Shown here: one piece after another, positions 28,781-36,840 of the stretch
Layout of the letters: every line of letters begins with the position of its first letter
Position numbering within the stretch: position 1 is the first letter of the stretch
Source: Flavobacteriales bacterium
GTDB lineage: Bacteria > Bacteroidota > Bacteroidia > Flavobacteriales_F > PHOS-HE28
Length of the DNA: 64,000 nucleotides
Reading direction: 5' to 3'
Assembly (NCBI GenBank): GCA_019912395.1
Contig: JAIOIH010000040.1
Span: 1-64,000 of the forward strand
Notes under the pieces: generated by a model
The model's database searches: none
Seen by the model: only the letters and a program-made list of their open reading frames with translations
What the model was told of the DNA's origin: nothing
Made by a program: the position numbers and the translations under genes

Positions 28781-29721
28781 AAAACATGGACCGCACTGAA
28801 CGATACGACCCCGAGGACCTGGAGCACCTGATGCTCGAACGCGGCTTCGATGAGCTGCTGGAGGAGGAACGCGCGTACGCCCTGCGCCACTTGGATGGCC
28901 GGGCGGAATACGAGCGGATGCGCGCCTTGTTGCACCACGTTCGCGAGGAGAAAAGCGAGCGACCGCTCATGGATGCCGACCCGGCCGTGCGCGAGCGCGT
29001 GCTGGCGGCCTTCCGCGAACAGCGCCAACCCCAATGGCGCATCTGGCTGAACAGTGTGGGCGGCTTCCTGCTGCCTTCCCGCCCCTCCATGTACTGGCGC
29101 CCCGCACTGGCCCTGGGCACGGTGGCGGCGCTGGTGTTCACCGCATTGGTCACGTGGAACTCCTTGGAGCAGAAGGACAATAAGGTACTGGCGGAGGTGA
29201 AGCAGGAAGTACCCAACGCTCCCCAAGCAGCCGCCAAAACGGATGAGGAGGATCAGCTTGAGGAAGTGGCGAATACCGAGAACGATGTTGAAGCCCACAC
29301 CGGAGAAAGCACCAACGCATCAGCAAGCCAGGATGCGGACCAGTCTTTCCGGTACAGGACGCCCTCAATGGCCCGTACCCAACAAGTGGAGGATGCCGTC
29401 GACAGCCCCAAGGAGATGGAGCAGGTAGTGGTTGCGGAACCCGCCCCACCAGCACTGATGGATGCCACTACGCCGGATGTCGATGTGGCCCAAGCGGCTG
29501 CCGGAGGTTTGAAAAAGGATGTGTCGGGGACCGCGGTCACAGCAAATGAAGTGGCTTCCCCGGCTGCATCCAGGGCCAAAGCGGAGAAACGTGCAGAGAT
29601 CACCGGGAACAGTGATGCCATGGCGTACAATGAAGGCTTGGTAGCTGACGAAAGGCAGGTAAGCTCCGCACCGGCCTACACGGAAGATGACCTGATAGGA
29701 CTGTTGCGTGCGGCTTGGTAA
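28777..29721 (+). CDS. Putative anti-sigma factor (single-span membrane protein)
   Basis: A 314-residue protein. A cytoplasmic helical N-terminus (about 1-95, EDLEHLMLERGFDELLEEERAYALRHL) is followed by one transmembrane helix, ALALGTVAALVFTALVTW (about 110-127), then a long acidic, low-complexity periplasmic region. This layout, and the four-base overlap with the sigma gene, is what anti-sigma factors look like. The N-terminus has no zinc-binding HxxxCxxC motif, so it is not a classical ZAS domain. The function is inferred from layout and context. Confidence 0.7.
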   Translation: MKNMDRTERYDPEDLEHLMLERGFDELLEEERAYALRHLDGRAEYERMRALLHHVREEKSERPLMDADPAVRERVLAAFREQRQPQWRIWLNSVGGFLLPSRPSMYWRPALALGTVAALVFTALVTWNSLEQKDNKVLAEVKQEVPNAPQAAAKTDEEDQLEEVANTENDVEAHTGESTNASASQDADQSFRYRTPSMARTQQVEDAVDSPKEMEQVVVAEPAPPALMDATTPDVDVAQAAAGGLKKDVSGTAVTANEVASPAASRAKAEKRAEITGNSDAMAYNEGLVADERQVSSAPAYTEDDLIGLLRAAW

Positions 29722-29802
29722 AGTGCTGCTCCGAAGCCTTTCCTGAGGTTCATGGTCGGCTCGTCCGGTCGGCACGAGTACTATTGTCGCGCAGGTCCGA
29801 AC

Positions 29803-31239
29803 ATGGCAACACCCTCTCCTCTTTCCGCATCATCCCGTTCATCGGGGATCGCCGGACCCATGGCGGTGCTCACCACGCTCTTCTTCATGTGGGGCTTCAT
29901 GACGGTGATGAACGATGTGCTGATCCCGCACTTGAAGGCCGTGTTCACCCTGAGCTGGTGGCAGAGCATGCTGGTGCAGTTCTGCTTTTTCGGCGCGTAT
30001 TTCCTGGGCTCGCTGGGCTACTACGTCTATTCCAGCAGCAACGGCGACCCCATCCAGCGGATCGGCTACAAGCGTGCGCTGATCGCGGGTTTGCTGTTGA
30101 GCGCCATCGGTAGCGGGCTCTTTGTTCCGGCCACCTACGTCCACTTGTACGGGCTCTATCTCGCGGCCCTCTTCGTGCTTGGCCTGGGCTTCACGCTATT
30201 GCAGATCGCCGCCAATCCGTTCGTGGCCATCATCGGCACCGCGGAAGGTGCAAGCAGTCGCCTGAACCTCGCACAGGGCTTCAATTCCTTGGGTACCACA
30301 CTGGCCCCATTGATCGGCGGCACCCTCATTTTCGACCTCTTCAAGGGCGATGCGGCGGTGCGTTGGCCGTACGCGTTCTTCGCCTTGTTGCTGATACTTC
30401 AGGCGCTGTGGGTGCATTTCACGGCCCTGCCGGAACCGCCCCATTCGTCCACCGGTGCTCGCCAGCACGCCCTTCGTCACCGCCAATTGCGCAACGGCAT
30501 GGGCGCCATCTTCTGCTACGTGGGCGCGGAAGTGGCCATCGGAAGCCTCATCATCGGTTTCCTTGGGATGAAGGGCGTGATGGGCCTCTCCCACAACGAT
30601 GCGAAGAACTACCTGAGCCTCTACTGGGGTGGTGCGATGTGTGGGCGTTTCCTCGGTGCCGTGGCTTTGAGCGAGCGCTTCAATGGCCAGCGGCGCTCTT
30701 TGCTGATGGCGGTGGTCGGCGCTGCGATGTTCGGGTTGCTCTGGATCGTGAACAGTGTGGGGGGCGGCCTCGACCTGAAGCACCTCTGGCCGCTGGCGGT
30801 GTTGATCGCCGCCAACATGGCGGTATTCCTCCTTGCGGGAAGGAAGCCGGGCGCTGTTACGGGGATCTTCGCGTGCGTGGCGATGGCTTTGGTGCTGCTT
30901 ACCATGGTCACAGGTGGAGCCGTGGCGATGTGGGCCATCCTCGCCATCGGCCTGTTCAATTCGATCCTCTGGAGCAACATCTTCACGCTCGCCATCCATG
31001 GGCTTCACAGCGATACCGGCCAAGGCAGCTCCCTGCTGGTGATGATGATCCTCGGTGGTGCGTTGGTCCCGTTGGCCCAAGGAGGGTTGATCGACGGCCT
31101 TCAGTCGCAGGGCATGGGCGACATGGCCATGCACATCAGCTTTGTGCTGCCGCTGTTGTGCTATGGCTACTTGGCTTGGTTCGGGTTCAATGGAAGCAAG
31201 CCTTCGATCAGAAAATTAGATGATCAGATGATCAGATGA
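29803..31239 (+). CDS. FucP/GluP-type sugar:H+ symporter (MFS)
   Basis: A 478-residue, 12-helix major facilitator protein. It has FFMWGFMTVMNDVLIPHLK in helix 1, LLQIAANPFVAIIG in helix 4, and FNSLGTTLAPLIGG, all characteristic of the FHS (fucose-hexose symporter) family. A later FNSILWSNIFTLAI and SSLLVMMILGGALVPL match the conserved second half. It imports fucose, glucose, galactose or mannose with protons. The ATG at 29803 is preferred over an upstream in-frame GTG or ATG lacking a membrane segment. A -7-like TACTATTG (29779-29786) lies upstream. It forms a same-strand cassette with the ROK kinase and the GH92 mannosidase. Confidence 0.9.
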   Translation: MATPSPLSASSRSSGIAGPMAVLTTLFFMWGFMTVMNDVLIPHLKAVFTLSWWQSMLVQFCFFGAYFLGSLGYYVYSSSNGDPIQRIGYKRALIAGLLLSAIGSGLFVPATYVHLYGLYLAALFVLGLGFTLLQIAANPFVAIIGTAEGASSRLNLAQGFNSLGTTLAPLIGGTLIFDLFKGDAAVRWPYAFFALLLILQALWVHFTALPEPPHSSTGARQHALRHRQLRNGMGAIFCYVGAEVAIGSLIIGFLGMKGVMGLSHNDAKNYLSLYWGGAMCGRFLGAVALSERFNGQRRSLLMAVVGAAMFGLLWIVNSVGGGLDLKHLWPLAVLIAANMAVFLLAGRKPGAVTGIFACVAMALVLLTMVTGGAVAMWAILAIGLFNSILWSNIFTLAIHGLHSDTGQGSSLLVMMILGGALVPLAQGGLIDGLQSQGMGDMAMHISFVLPLLCYGYLAWFGFNGSKPSIRKLDDQMIR

Positions 31240-31252
31240 TGAAATGCCTTTC

Positions 31253-31272
31253 GCCGACCTGCTGCCGACAGA
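31253..31272 (+). repeat. Short repeat shared with the clpC downstream region
   Basis: GCCGACCTGCTGCCGACAGA at this place differs by one base from 24151-24170, which is the left part of the first hairpin after clpC. Here the matching second arm is absent. It lies in the 117-base gap between the transporter and the kinase, which otherwise contains CATCTGCGTCGATCTGCG-type filler. Confidence 0.4.
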
Positions 31273-31356
31273 TCTCCGGAGGTTCTTGCCCGGACGGGGC
31301 ACCTCTTAAAACCCATCTGCGTCGATCTGCGTAATCGGCGGTTTTATCGTGCAACC

Positions 31357-32295
31357 ATGATCATTGGAATTGATATTGGCGGGACCAGCACCAAGATCGG
31401 ACTGGTGGATGGCGGCAAGGTGATCGCTACCACACGCATTCCCACCACAGGTCACACCGACGAATTTGCCTTCGCAGATGCCTTGGCGGAAGCAGCCCTA
31501 CAACTGACACCCCACCGTCGCCAAGGCGCAATGGCGGGGGAACCTGACAACGGACAACTGACAACAGCGATCGGCATCGGCGCACCCAATGCCAACCAGC
31601 TCACCGGCATCATCGAAATGGCGCCCAATCTGCCGTGGAGGAATGATGTCCCCTTGGCGAAAATGGTGCAGGAGCGCACCGGCATCCGCAGCGTGCTGGG
31701 CAACGATGCCAATGCGGCCGCCCTGGGTGAGTGGCGCTATGGCGCGGGCCAAGACCTGAACGATCTTCTTTTGGTGACGCTCGGCACGGGTGTGGGCAGC
31801 GGCTTCATCGTGAACGGGCAACTCATGCTCGGCAGCCATGGCAATGCCGGGGAACTGGGCCATTCCATCATCGTGATGGACGGTCGCCAGTGTACCTGTG
31901 GAAGAAAGGGCTGCTTGGAGGCTTACGTGAGCATCCGCGGCCTGCGGCGGACCTACACCGAACTGGACGGTGATCCAGATGTCTTGAAGGAGGCAGGCGT
32001 GCTGTGCATCGCAAAGGCTGCGGAACAAGGCGATGCTGCCGCGCTCCAAACTTTCCGACATGCGGCGCGCTGGCTCGGTGTGGGCTTGGCGAATGCGGTG
32101 GCGGTGACCGGTCCGGAGCGCATCGTGATCTTCGGGGGCATCGCACGGAATGGCGCGTTGCTGATGGCCCCGCTACGGGAGCGCTTCCAAGAGTACCTGC
32201 TGAACATCTACCACGGCCGTGTGGACCTGGTAACCTCGGCGTTGCCGGAAGATGATGCGGCGATACTGGGCGCGGCGGCGCTGACCACGTTGTGA
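31357..32295 (+). CDS. ROK-family sugar kinase (glucokinase type)
   Basis: A 312-residue protein. The N-terminal phosphate loop is IGIDIGGTSTKIGLVD (residues 3-18), then LGNDANAAALGEW, LGTGVGSGFIVNG, and the ROK zinc signature GHSI...CTCGRKGCLEAY, with FGGIARNGALL near the end. ROK kinases phosphorylate glucose, mannose, fructose or N-acetylhexosamines. Next to a FucP transporter and a GH92 mannosidase, mannose or glucose is plausible. Residues about 53-70 (31513-31566) form an insertion of unusual composition between the first domain and GIGAPN that other family members do not seem to need. Confidence 0.9.
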   Translation: MIIGIDIGGTSTKIGLVDGGKVIATTRIPTTGHTDEFAFADALAEAALQLTPHRRQGAMAGEPDNGQLTTAIGIGAPNANQLTGIIEMAPNLPWRNDVPLAKMVQERTGIRSVLGNDANAAALGEWRYGAGQDLNDLLLVTLGTGVGSGFIVNGQLMLGSHGNAGELGHSIIVMDGRQCTCGRKGCLEAYVSIRGLRRTYTELDGDPDVLKEAGVLCIAKAAEQGDAAALQTFRHAARWLGVGLANAVAVTGPERIVIFGGIARNGALLMAPLRERFQEYLLNIYHGRVDLVTSALPEDDAAILGAAALTTL

Positions 32296-32308
32296 TGTAA
32301 GAAAGTGA

Positions 32309-32407
32309 ACCGCAACGGCGCTACGACGCCACGGTAACGCGACGTAAAACAGTTAACGTCGGCTTCTCAGTCTTTGCGCATTCGTTGCGCCGTAGCGTCG
32401 TGGCGGT
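32309..32407. repeat. 25-bp imperfect inverted repeat in the kinase-mannosidase gap
   Basis: The arm at 32309-32333 and the reverse complement of 32383-32407 align over 25 bases with four differences placed symmetrically, and each arm is itself near-palindromic (for example CGCTACGACG). About 49 bases separate them. They lie immediately upstream of the mannosidase promoter and may form a large stem. The phrase TTGCGCCGTAGCG resembles widely scattered intergenic repeats. Confidence 0.55.
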
Positions 32408-32421
32408 GAAAAACCAACCCG

Positions 32422-32429
32422 TATTTTCG
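32422..32429 (+). promoter_or_regulatory. -7-like element directly before the GH92 start
   Basis: TATTTTCG differs at one position from TAnnTTTG and ends only four bases before the ATG at 32434. If used, the transcript would have almost no 5' leader. Similar spacing is seen at 40353, 38923 and 44613. Confidence 0.35.
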
Positions 32430-32433
32430 TCCG

Positions 32434-35340
32434 ATGACCCACCGCTGGCTCCTATCCTTTCTCGTCCTTCCCGTGCTCCTTCAGGCTCAGGACACCACCA
32501 CGTGGGCGAAGAACTACGCCACTGAACTGGTGAACCCGTTCGTGGGTACTGGCGGCCATGGGCACACCTTCCCCGGGCCATGCGTGCCTTTCGGCATGGT
32601 GCAGCTAAGCCCGGATACCCGCACCGATCCCGTGGAATGGGACGGCTGCGGCGGATACCACTACAGCGACAGCCTGATCTACGGCTTCAGCCATACGCAC
32701 CTCAGCGGCACCGGCGTTTCCGATCTCTGTGACGTGCTTCTGATGCCCCTGAGCGGAGGGCTTACCACCAAGCCGACGGAGTATCGTTCCCGCTTTTCGC
32801 ACCAACGGGAGGAAGCACACGCTGGCTACTACAAGGTGCATCTGGATGATCCGAACGTGGATGTGGAACTGACCACCACCAAGCGCGTGGGCATGCACCG
32901 CTATGCCTTCAAGCGGGACGGGCCGCGCTCCATGGTGCTGGACCTTCGGCATCGGGACCGCCTGCTGGCCGCATCCATCAAGCAAAGTGGGCCGAGCGAG
33001 ATCAGCGGGGAGCGCCGCAGCAGCTCCTGGGCACGGGACCAGCGCTTGTTCTATTGCATCCGCTTCAACGTGCCGGTCGGGCTGGAAGCTTCGCTCTCCG
33101 ATAGCTCCGTTGCCGTGATCACGCTGCCCGCGAGCGGAGGCCTGGTGGTGGTGAAGGTCGGGATCAGCGCGGTGAGCGTGGAAGGTGCGCGGAAGAACCT
33201 GGAGGCCGAAGTACCTGGTTGGGACTTCGATGCCGTGCGCAAGCAAGCGGAGGAAGCATGGGACAAGGAACTCGGTCGGATAGAGGTGCAGGGAGGGGAG
33301 CCGGAGCAACGGCGCATCTTCTACACGGCCCTCTACCACAGCCTGCTCGTCCCCTACATCTTCAATGATGTGGACGGAACGTATCGTGGCAACGATGGCG
33401 AGATCCATACCGCAAAGCATGATGTCTACACCGTCTTCAGCCTCTGGGACACTTTCCGGGCGGAGCATCCGCTGTTCACCATCCTGGAACCGGAGCGCAC
33501 GGTGGACTTCATCAAGACCTTCCTTGCCATCTACAGCCAGACCGGTCGCTTGCCCGTGTGGGAGCTGTGGGGCAACGAGACCGATTGCATGATCGGCTAC
33601 CACAGCGTGAGCGTGATCGCCGATGCTTACTTGAAGGGCATCCGAGGCTTTGATGCGGAACTCGCGCTGGAGGCCATGGTGGCCAGTGCCATGCGCGATG
33701 AACCGGGCCTGAACGCGTTGCGGACGAAGGGCTACATCAGTAGCGAGGACCAGAGCGAAAGCGTGAGCCGCACCTTGGAATATGCGTACGACGATTGGTG
33801 CATCGCCAAGATGGCCAAGGCGATGGGCAAGGACAGCTTGGCTTCCGTCTTCTTCGATCGTGCCAGCAATTGGCGGAATCTCTTCGACCCGGAGACCGGC
33901 TTCTTCCGTGCCCGCTACAACGGCGGTTTCAAGTCGCCCTTCGACCCTTATGAAGTGAACTTCGACTTCACGGAGGCGAACGCATGGCAGTACAGCACCT
34001 TCGTTCCGCAGGACGTGACCGGACTGGACCGCGCACTTGCAGCTACCGGCCACGGCGGGCTTGAGCAGCGGCTGGACGACCTCTTCGATGCACACCCCAG
34101 CACCACCGGCCGCACCCAGAGCGATATCACCGGCTTGATCGGCCAATACGCGCATGGCAACGAACCCAGCCACGCCATGGCTTGGACGTACGATCGCGTG
34201 GGCCGGCAGGACAAGGCCAAGCGGGTGGTGGACCGCATCCTCACTGAATTCTACCACGACGCGCCGGACGGCTTGATCGGCAACGAGGACTGCGGCCAGA
34301 TGAGCGCATGGTACGTGATGAGCGCGTTGGGCATCTACCAGATAGCTCCCGGCGATCCCGTGTTCGAACTGCATGCGCCCTTGTTCCACGCCTATCGGAT
34401 CCACCTGCCCAACGGCAAGGAAGTGAACGTGCGTTGCACCGGTGACCTGGTCGGCGACCGCTTCATTCGCTCCACCACGCTCAAAGGAACGAACGGTCGG
34501 TTGGCCTCCATCCCCTACTCCTCCCTCATGAACGGCATGGACCTGCTGGTCGACCTGACGGCGATGTGGCGTCCGTTGGAAGGTGCGCGCTTTACCACCG
34601 TCGCACGCGACCCGATCACATCGTATCCACCCACGGCTCCCATCATCACGGCCGGTTCCAAGGTCTTCAAGGGATCCATGGATGTCTCGGTTAGCAGCTT
34701 GGACAGCCGATGGCCGATCCATTGCACGGTGAACGGCGATCAACCCACTACTGCCAGTCCGCTATACACAAGTCCCTATCGGCTGGATACCACGGCCACG
34801 GTGCGTTGCATCGCTGTGGATCAAGATGTCCTCAGCCCCGTTAGTTCGGCACAATTCACGCAGATCGATCCGAACCGGAGCATTACCGTGGAGAGCAAAT
34901 GGAGCTCGCAGTACGCCGCTGCCGGAGAAGAAGCCTTGATCGATGGCATTCGTGGAGCGGAGGATTGGCGTACCGGCGGTTGGCAGGGCTATCTCGGCAA
35001 CGATGTGCTCGCAACTGTGGACCTCGGGAGCGTGAAGCAGCTCAAGCGCCTTGGGTTAAGCGTGATCCAGGACCAACGTTCGTGGATCTGGTATCCCGAA
35101 AGCGTGCAGTTCGCGTGGAGCACCAACGGCCGCAACTGGAGCAGCGCCACCGTGGAGAACACCGTTCCCCGCACGGAGGAAGGCACCTTGACCATGGATA
35201 TGATGACGGAGGTGTTGAACAAACACGCGCGCTACATCAAGCTGATCGCGAAGAACCCGGGACCCTGCCCGGAGTGGCATCCCGGCAACGGTGATCCATC
35301 CTTCATCTTCACGGATGAGCTTTTGATAGAGACGGAGTGA
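32434..35340 (+). CDS. Glycoside hydrolase family 92 alpha-mannosidase with C-terminal discoidin-like domain
   Basis: A 968-residue secreted enzyme. The signal peptide covers residues 1-19 (ending LLQAQ). GH92 signatures follow in order: VNPFVGTGGHGHTFPG, GFSHTHLSGTG, LWDTFRAEHPL, IGYHSVSVIADAYLKG and GNEDCGQMSAWYVMSALG, the last with the catalytic-region acidic residues. From about residue 725 there is a CHB_HEX_C-like linker domain, then an F5/8 type C-like domain ending near the C-terminus (WIWYPESVQFAWSTNG). GH92 enzymes are calcium-dependent exo-alpha-mannosidases that trim N-glycans or yeast mannan. It is the last gene of the transporter-kinase-mannosidase set and has a possible own promoter. 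Confidence 0.94.
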   Translation: MTHRWLLSFLVLPVLLQAQDTTTWAKNYATELVNPFVGTGGHGHTFPGPCVPFGMVQLSPDTRTDPVEWDGCGGYHYSDSLIYGFSHTHLSGTGVSDLCDVLLMPLSGGLTTKPTEYRSRFSHQREEAHAGYYKVHLDDPNVDVELTTTKRVGMHRYAFKRDGPRSMVLDLRHRDRLLAASIKQSGPSEISGERRSSSWARDQRLFYCIRFNVPVGLEASLSDSSVAVITLPASGGLVVVKVGISAVSVEGARKNLEAEVPGWDFDAVRKQAEEAWDKELGRIEVQGGEPEQRRIFYTALYHSLLVPYIFNDVDGTYRGNDGEIHTAKHDVYTVFSLWDTFRAEHPLFTILEPERTVDFIKTFLAIYSQTGRLPVWELWGNETDCMIGYHSVSVIADAYLKGIRGFDAELALEAMVASAMRDEPGLNALRTKGYISSEDQSESVSRTLEYAYDDWCIAKMAKAMGKDSLASVFFDRASNWRNLFDPETGFFRARYNGGFKSPFDPYEVNFDFTEANAWQYSTFVPQDVTGLDRALAATGHGGLEQRLDDLFDAHPSTTGRTQSDITGLIGQYAHGNEPSHAMAWTYDRVGRQDKAKRVVDRILTEFYHDAPDGLIGNEDCGQMSAWYVMSALGIYQIAPGDPVFELHAPLFHAYRIHLPNGKEVNVRCTGDLVGDRFIRSTTLKGTNGRLASIPYSSLMNGMDLLVDLTAMWRPLEGARFTTVARDPITSYPPTAPIITAGSKVFKGSMDVSVSSLDSRWPIHCTVNGDQPTTASPLYTSPYRLDTTATVRCIAVDQDVLSPVSSAQFTQIDPNRSITVESKWSSQYAAAGEEALIDGIRGAEDWRTGGWQGYLGNDVLATVDLGSVKQLKRLGLSVIQDQRSWIWYPESVQFAWSTNGRNWSSATVENTVPRTEEGTLTMDMMTEVLNKHARYIKLIAKNPGPCPEWHPGNGDPSFIFTDELLIETE

Positions 35341-35351
35341 GTGTTTGAGGC

Positions 35352-35443
35352 CTCAAGCTATCAGCTTCAAGCTACAAGCACTCCGTGAGGCTCTTCGCTT
35401 GCAGCTTATGGCTTGCGACTTGCAGCTCGCGGCTTGTAGCTGC
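35352..35443. repeat. Degenerate AGCTTGCAGC-type tandem repeat
   Basis: The gap between the convergent mannosidase and rhomboid genes consists of imperfect repeats such as TCAAGCTA, TTCAAGCTACAAGC, CGCTTGCAGCTTATGGCTTG and ACTTGCAGCTCGCGGCTTG. Such simple repeats can pair with each other and may act as a terminator for either gene. No gene is present. Confidence 0.6.
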
Positions 35444-35448
35444 TGAAA

Positions 35449-36204
35449 TCACTCCCACGGGTACGTGCTGCTGGTGCGCGAGGGATCATACATCGGATCC
35501 GGCGGACCTTGGTCGCGCGATGCCGGCGGGGATGCCTGTTCATCGCCGGGATCGCTGCCGGGGATCGTTGCTTCCTCATCCTCCTCATCGGGTTCATCCT
35601 CGCGCGGCGGGGGAACATGCGCCGGCGGTACTTTCCGGTAGAACCACGCCATCACGCTGCCCACCAACCCGCCGAAGAGGTGGCTCTCCCAGCTTACGCC
35701 CTGTTGGATCGGCAGGATGCCCCACCACATGCTGCCATAGAGGAAGACCACGATGAGCGACACCGCCATCAAGGCGATCCTGCGGCGGATCAATCCGCTG
35801 AAGAAGACGAAGCCCGCCAACGCATACACGATCCCACTGGCACCGATATGGTGGCTTTCGCGGCCCATGGCCCAAACCCATAGCCCGGTGGCGATCCAGC
35901 TCACCAGCACCACCCGGCCGCTAACCTTCGGATAAAAGTACACCGTGAACCAGCCCAGGATCAGCAAGGGCACGCTGTTGCTCATCAAGTGGTCCACACT
36001 GCCGTGGAGGAAGGGTGCAAGGGCAATGCCCCGCAAGCCGAGGAGCGTGCGCGGGAAAACGCCGAAGCGGGCGAGGTCCAAGCGGTACACCAGATCGAAG
36101 CCCAGCACCACCCACATGATGGCGACGGCGATCGCCGAAGGGAGCAGTGCGGTGAAGACCCGTCGGCGGTCGTGGTCGATGCGTGGATGAACGGGTTGCG
36201 TCAT
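35449..36204 (-). CDS. Rhomboid-family intramembrane serine protease
   Basis: A 251-residue protein with six hydrophobic helices. The catalytic serine is in GASGIVYALAG and the catalytic histidine in SWESHLFGGLVG. The helix-2 motif HGSVDHLMSNSVPLLILG provides the structural His/Asn. Rhomboids cut transmembrane substrates inside the bilayer. The C-terminal ~55 residues are acidic and proline-rich, probably cytoplasmic. The ATG at 36204 is chosen because the longer frame has no similarity and overlaps the divergent gene at 36266. Confidence 0.92.
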   Translation of the reverse strand: MTQPVHPRIDHDRRRVFTALLPSAIAVAIMWVVLGFDLVYRLDLARFGVFPRTLLGLRGIALAPFLHGSVDHLMSNSVPLLILGWFTVYFYPKVSGRVVLVSWIATGLWVWAMGRESHHIGASGIVYALAGFVFFSGLIRRRIALMAVSLIVVFLYGSMWWGILPIQQGVSWESHLFGGLVGSVMAWFYRKVPPAHVPPPREDEPDEEDEEATIPGSDPGDEQASPPASRDQGPPDPMYDPSRTSSTYPWE

Positions 36205-36265
36205 GTTCGGCTCGGGTACACGATCTTCGGGCCGCAATTCGCATCGGCCAGCTTGGCAGGCGAAG

Positions 36266-36787
36266 ATGAACAAATCAACCCGAACCATGCGTCCCTTCCA
36301 CCCCGCCCGTGTACATCGCCCAGTCGTCATCACCCTGGCAGCAACACTTGTTTTTCTCCTTGCCTGCACCAGCCGCAAGCCGGGGGCCGTGGCTGAAGCT
36401 GCGCCGCCGCCCACGGAGACGGTACGCATCGTGAAAGGGGATCCACCGGCCACCAGCCAACTGGCCCTGTTGATGCGTGAAATGACAGCCTTTACGGACA
36501 GCACCGGCAAGCGCTTGGCCACCAGCGAGCACCTGCTCCCCTATCCGGAACGGTTCAAGGAACTGATGACCGCGGAGGCCACACCCGGCATGGTGGAGCG
36601 GCGCACCTTCGATCCCTTCGCCCAAGCCTGGCTGAACCAGTTGGATGCGCTCTACGCCACGCCCTCAGCGGAGCAGACCGGCGTGTTCAATACCTTGGTG
36701 CAAACCTGTGCGGCCTGCCACAGCCAGATGTGCCCCGGTCCGCTGGTGCGGATCAAGAAGTTGACCATACCGGAAGTGGAGGATTGA
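36266..36787 (+). CDS. Putative lipoprotein with a C-terminal heme c motif (CxxCH)
   Basis: A 173-residue protein with a lipoprotein-type signal (lipobox LLAC, Cys about residue 34). The helical domain carries a single CAACH motif near residues 148-152, close to the C-terminus, followed by one more cysteine. CxxCH is the covalent heme attachment site of c-type cytochromes, and this chromosome encodes the Ccm system that would attach it. An axial Met in SQMCPG is possible. The layout recalls helical-bundle cytochromes (cytochrome c'-like), where CxxCH is C-terminal. The ATG at 36287 is an alternative start. Confidence 0.7.
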   Translation: MNKSTRTMRPFHPARVHRPVVITLAATLVFLLACTSRKPGAVAEAAPPPTETVRIVKGDPPATSQLALLMREMTAFTDSTGKRLATSEHLLPYPERFKELMTAEATPGMVERRTFDPFAQAWLNQLDALYATPSAEQTGVFNTLVQTCAACHSQMCPGPLVRIKKLTIPEVED

Positions 36788-36840
36788 CCGGGCGAACCCA
36801 CGGGATCTGAACCAAATCGGATTCCAACCGTCCAACCAGC

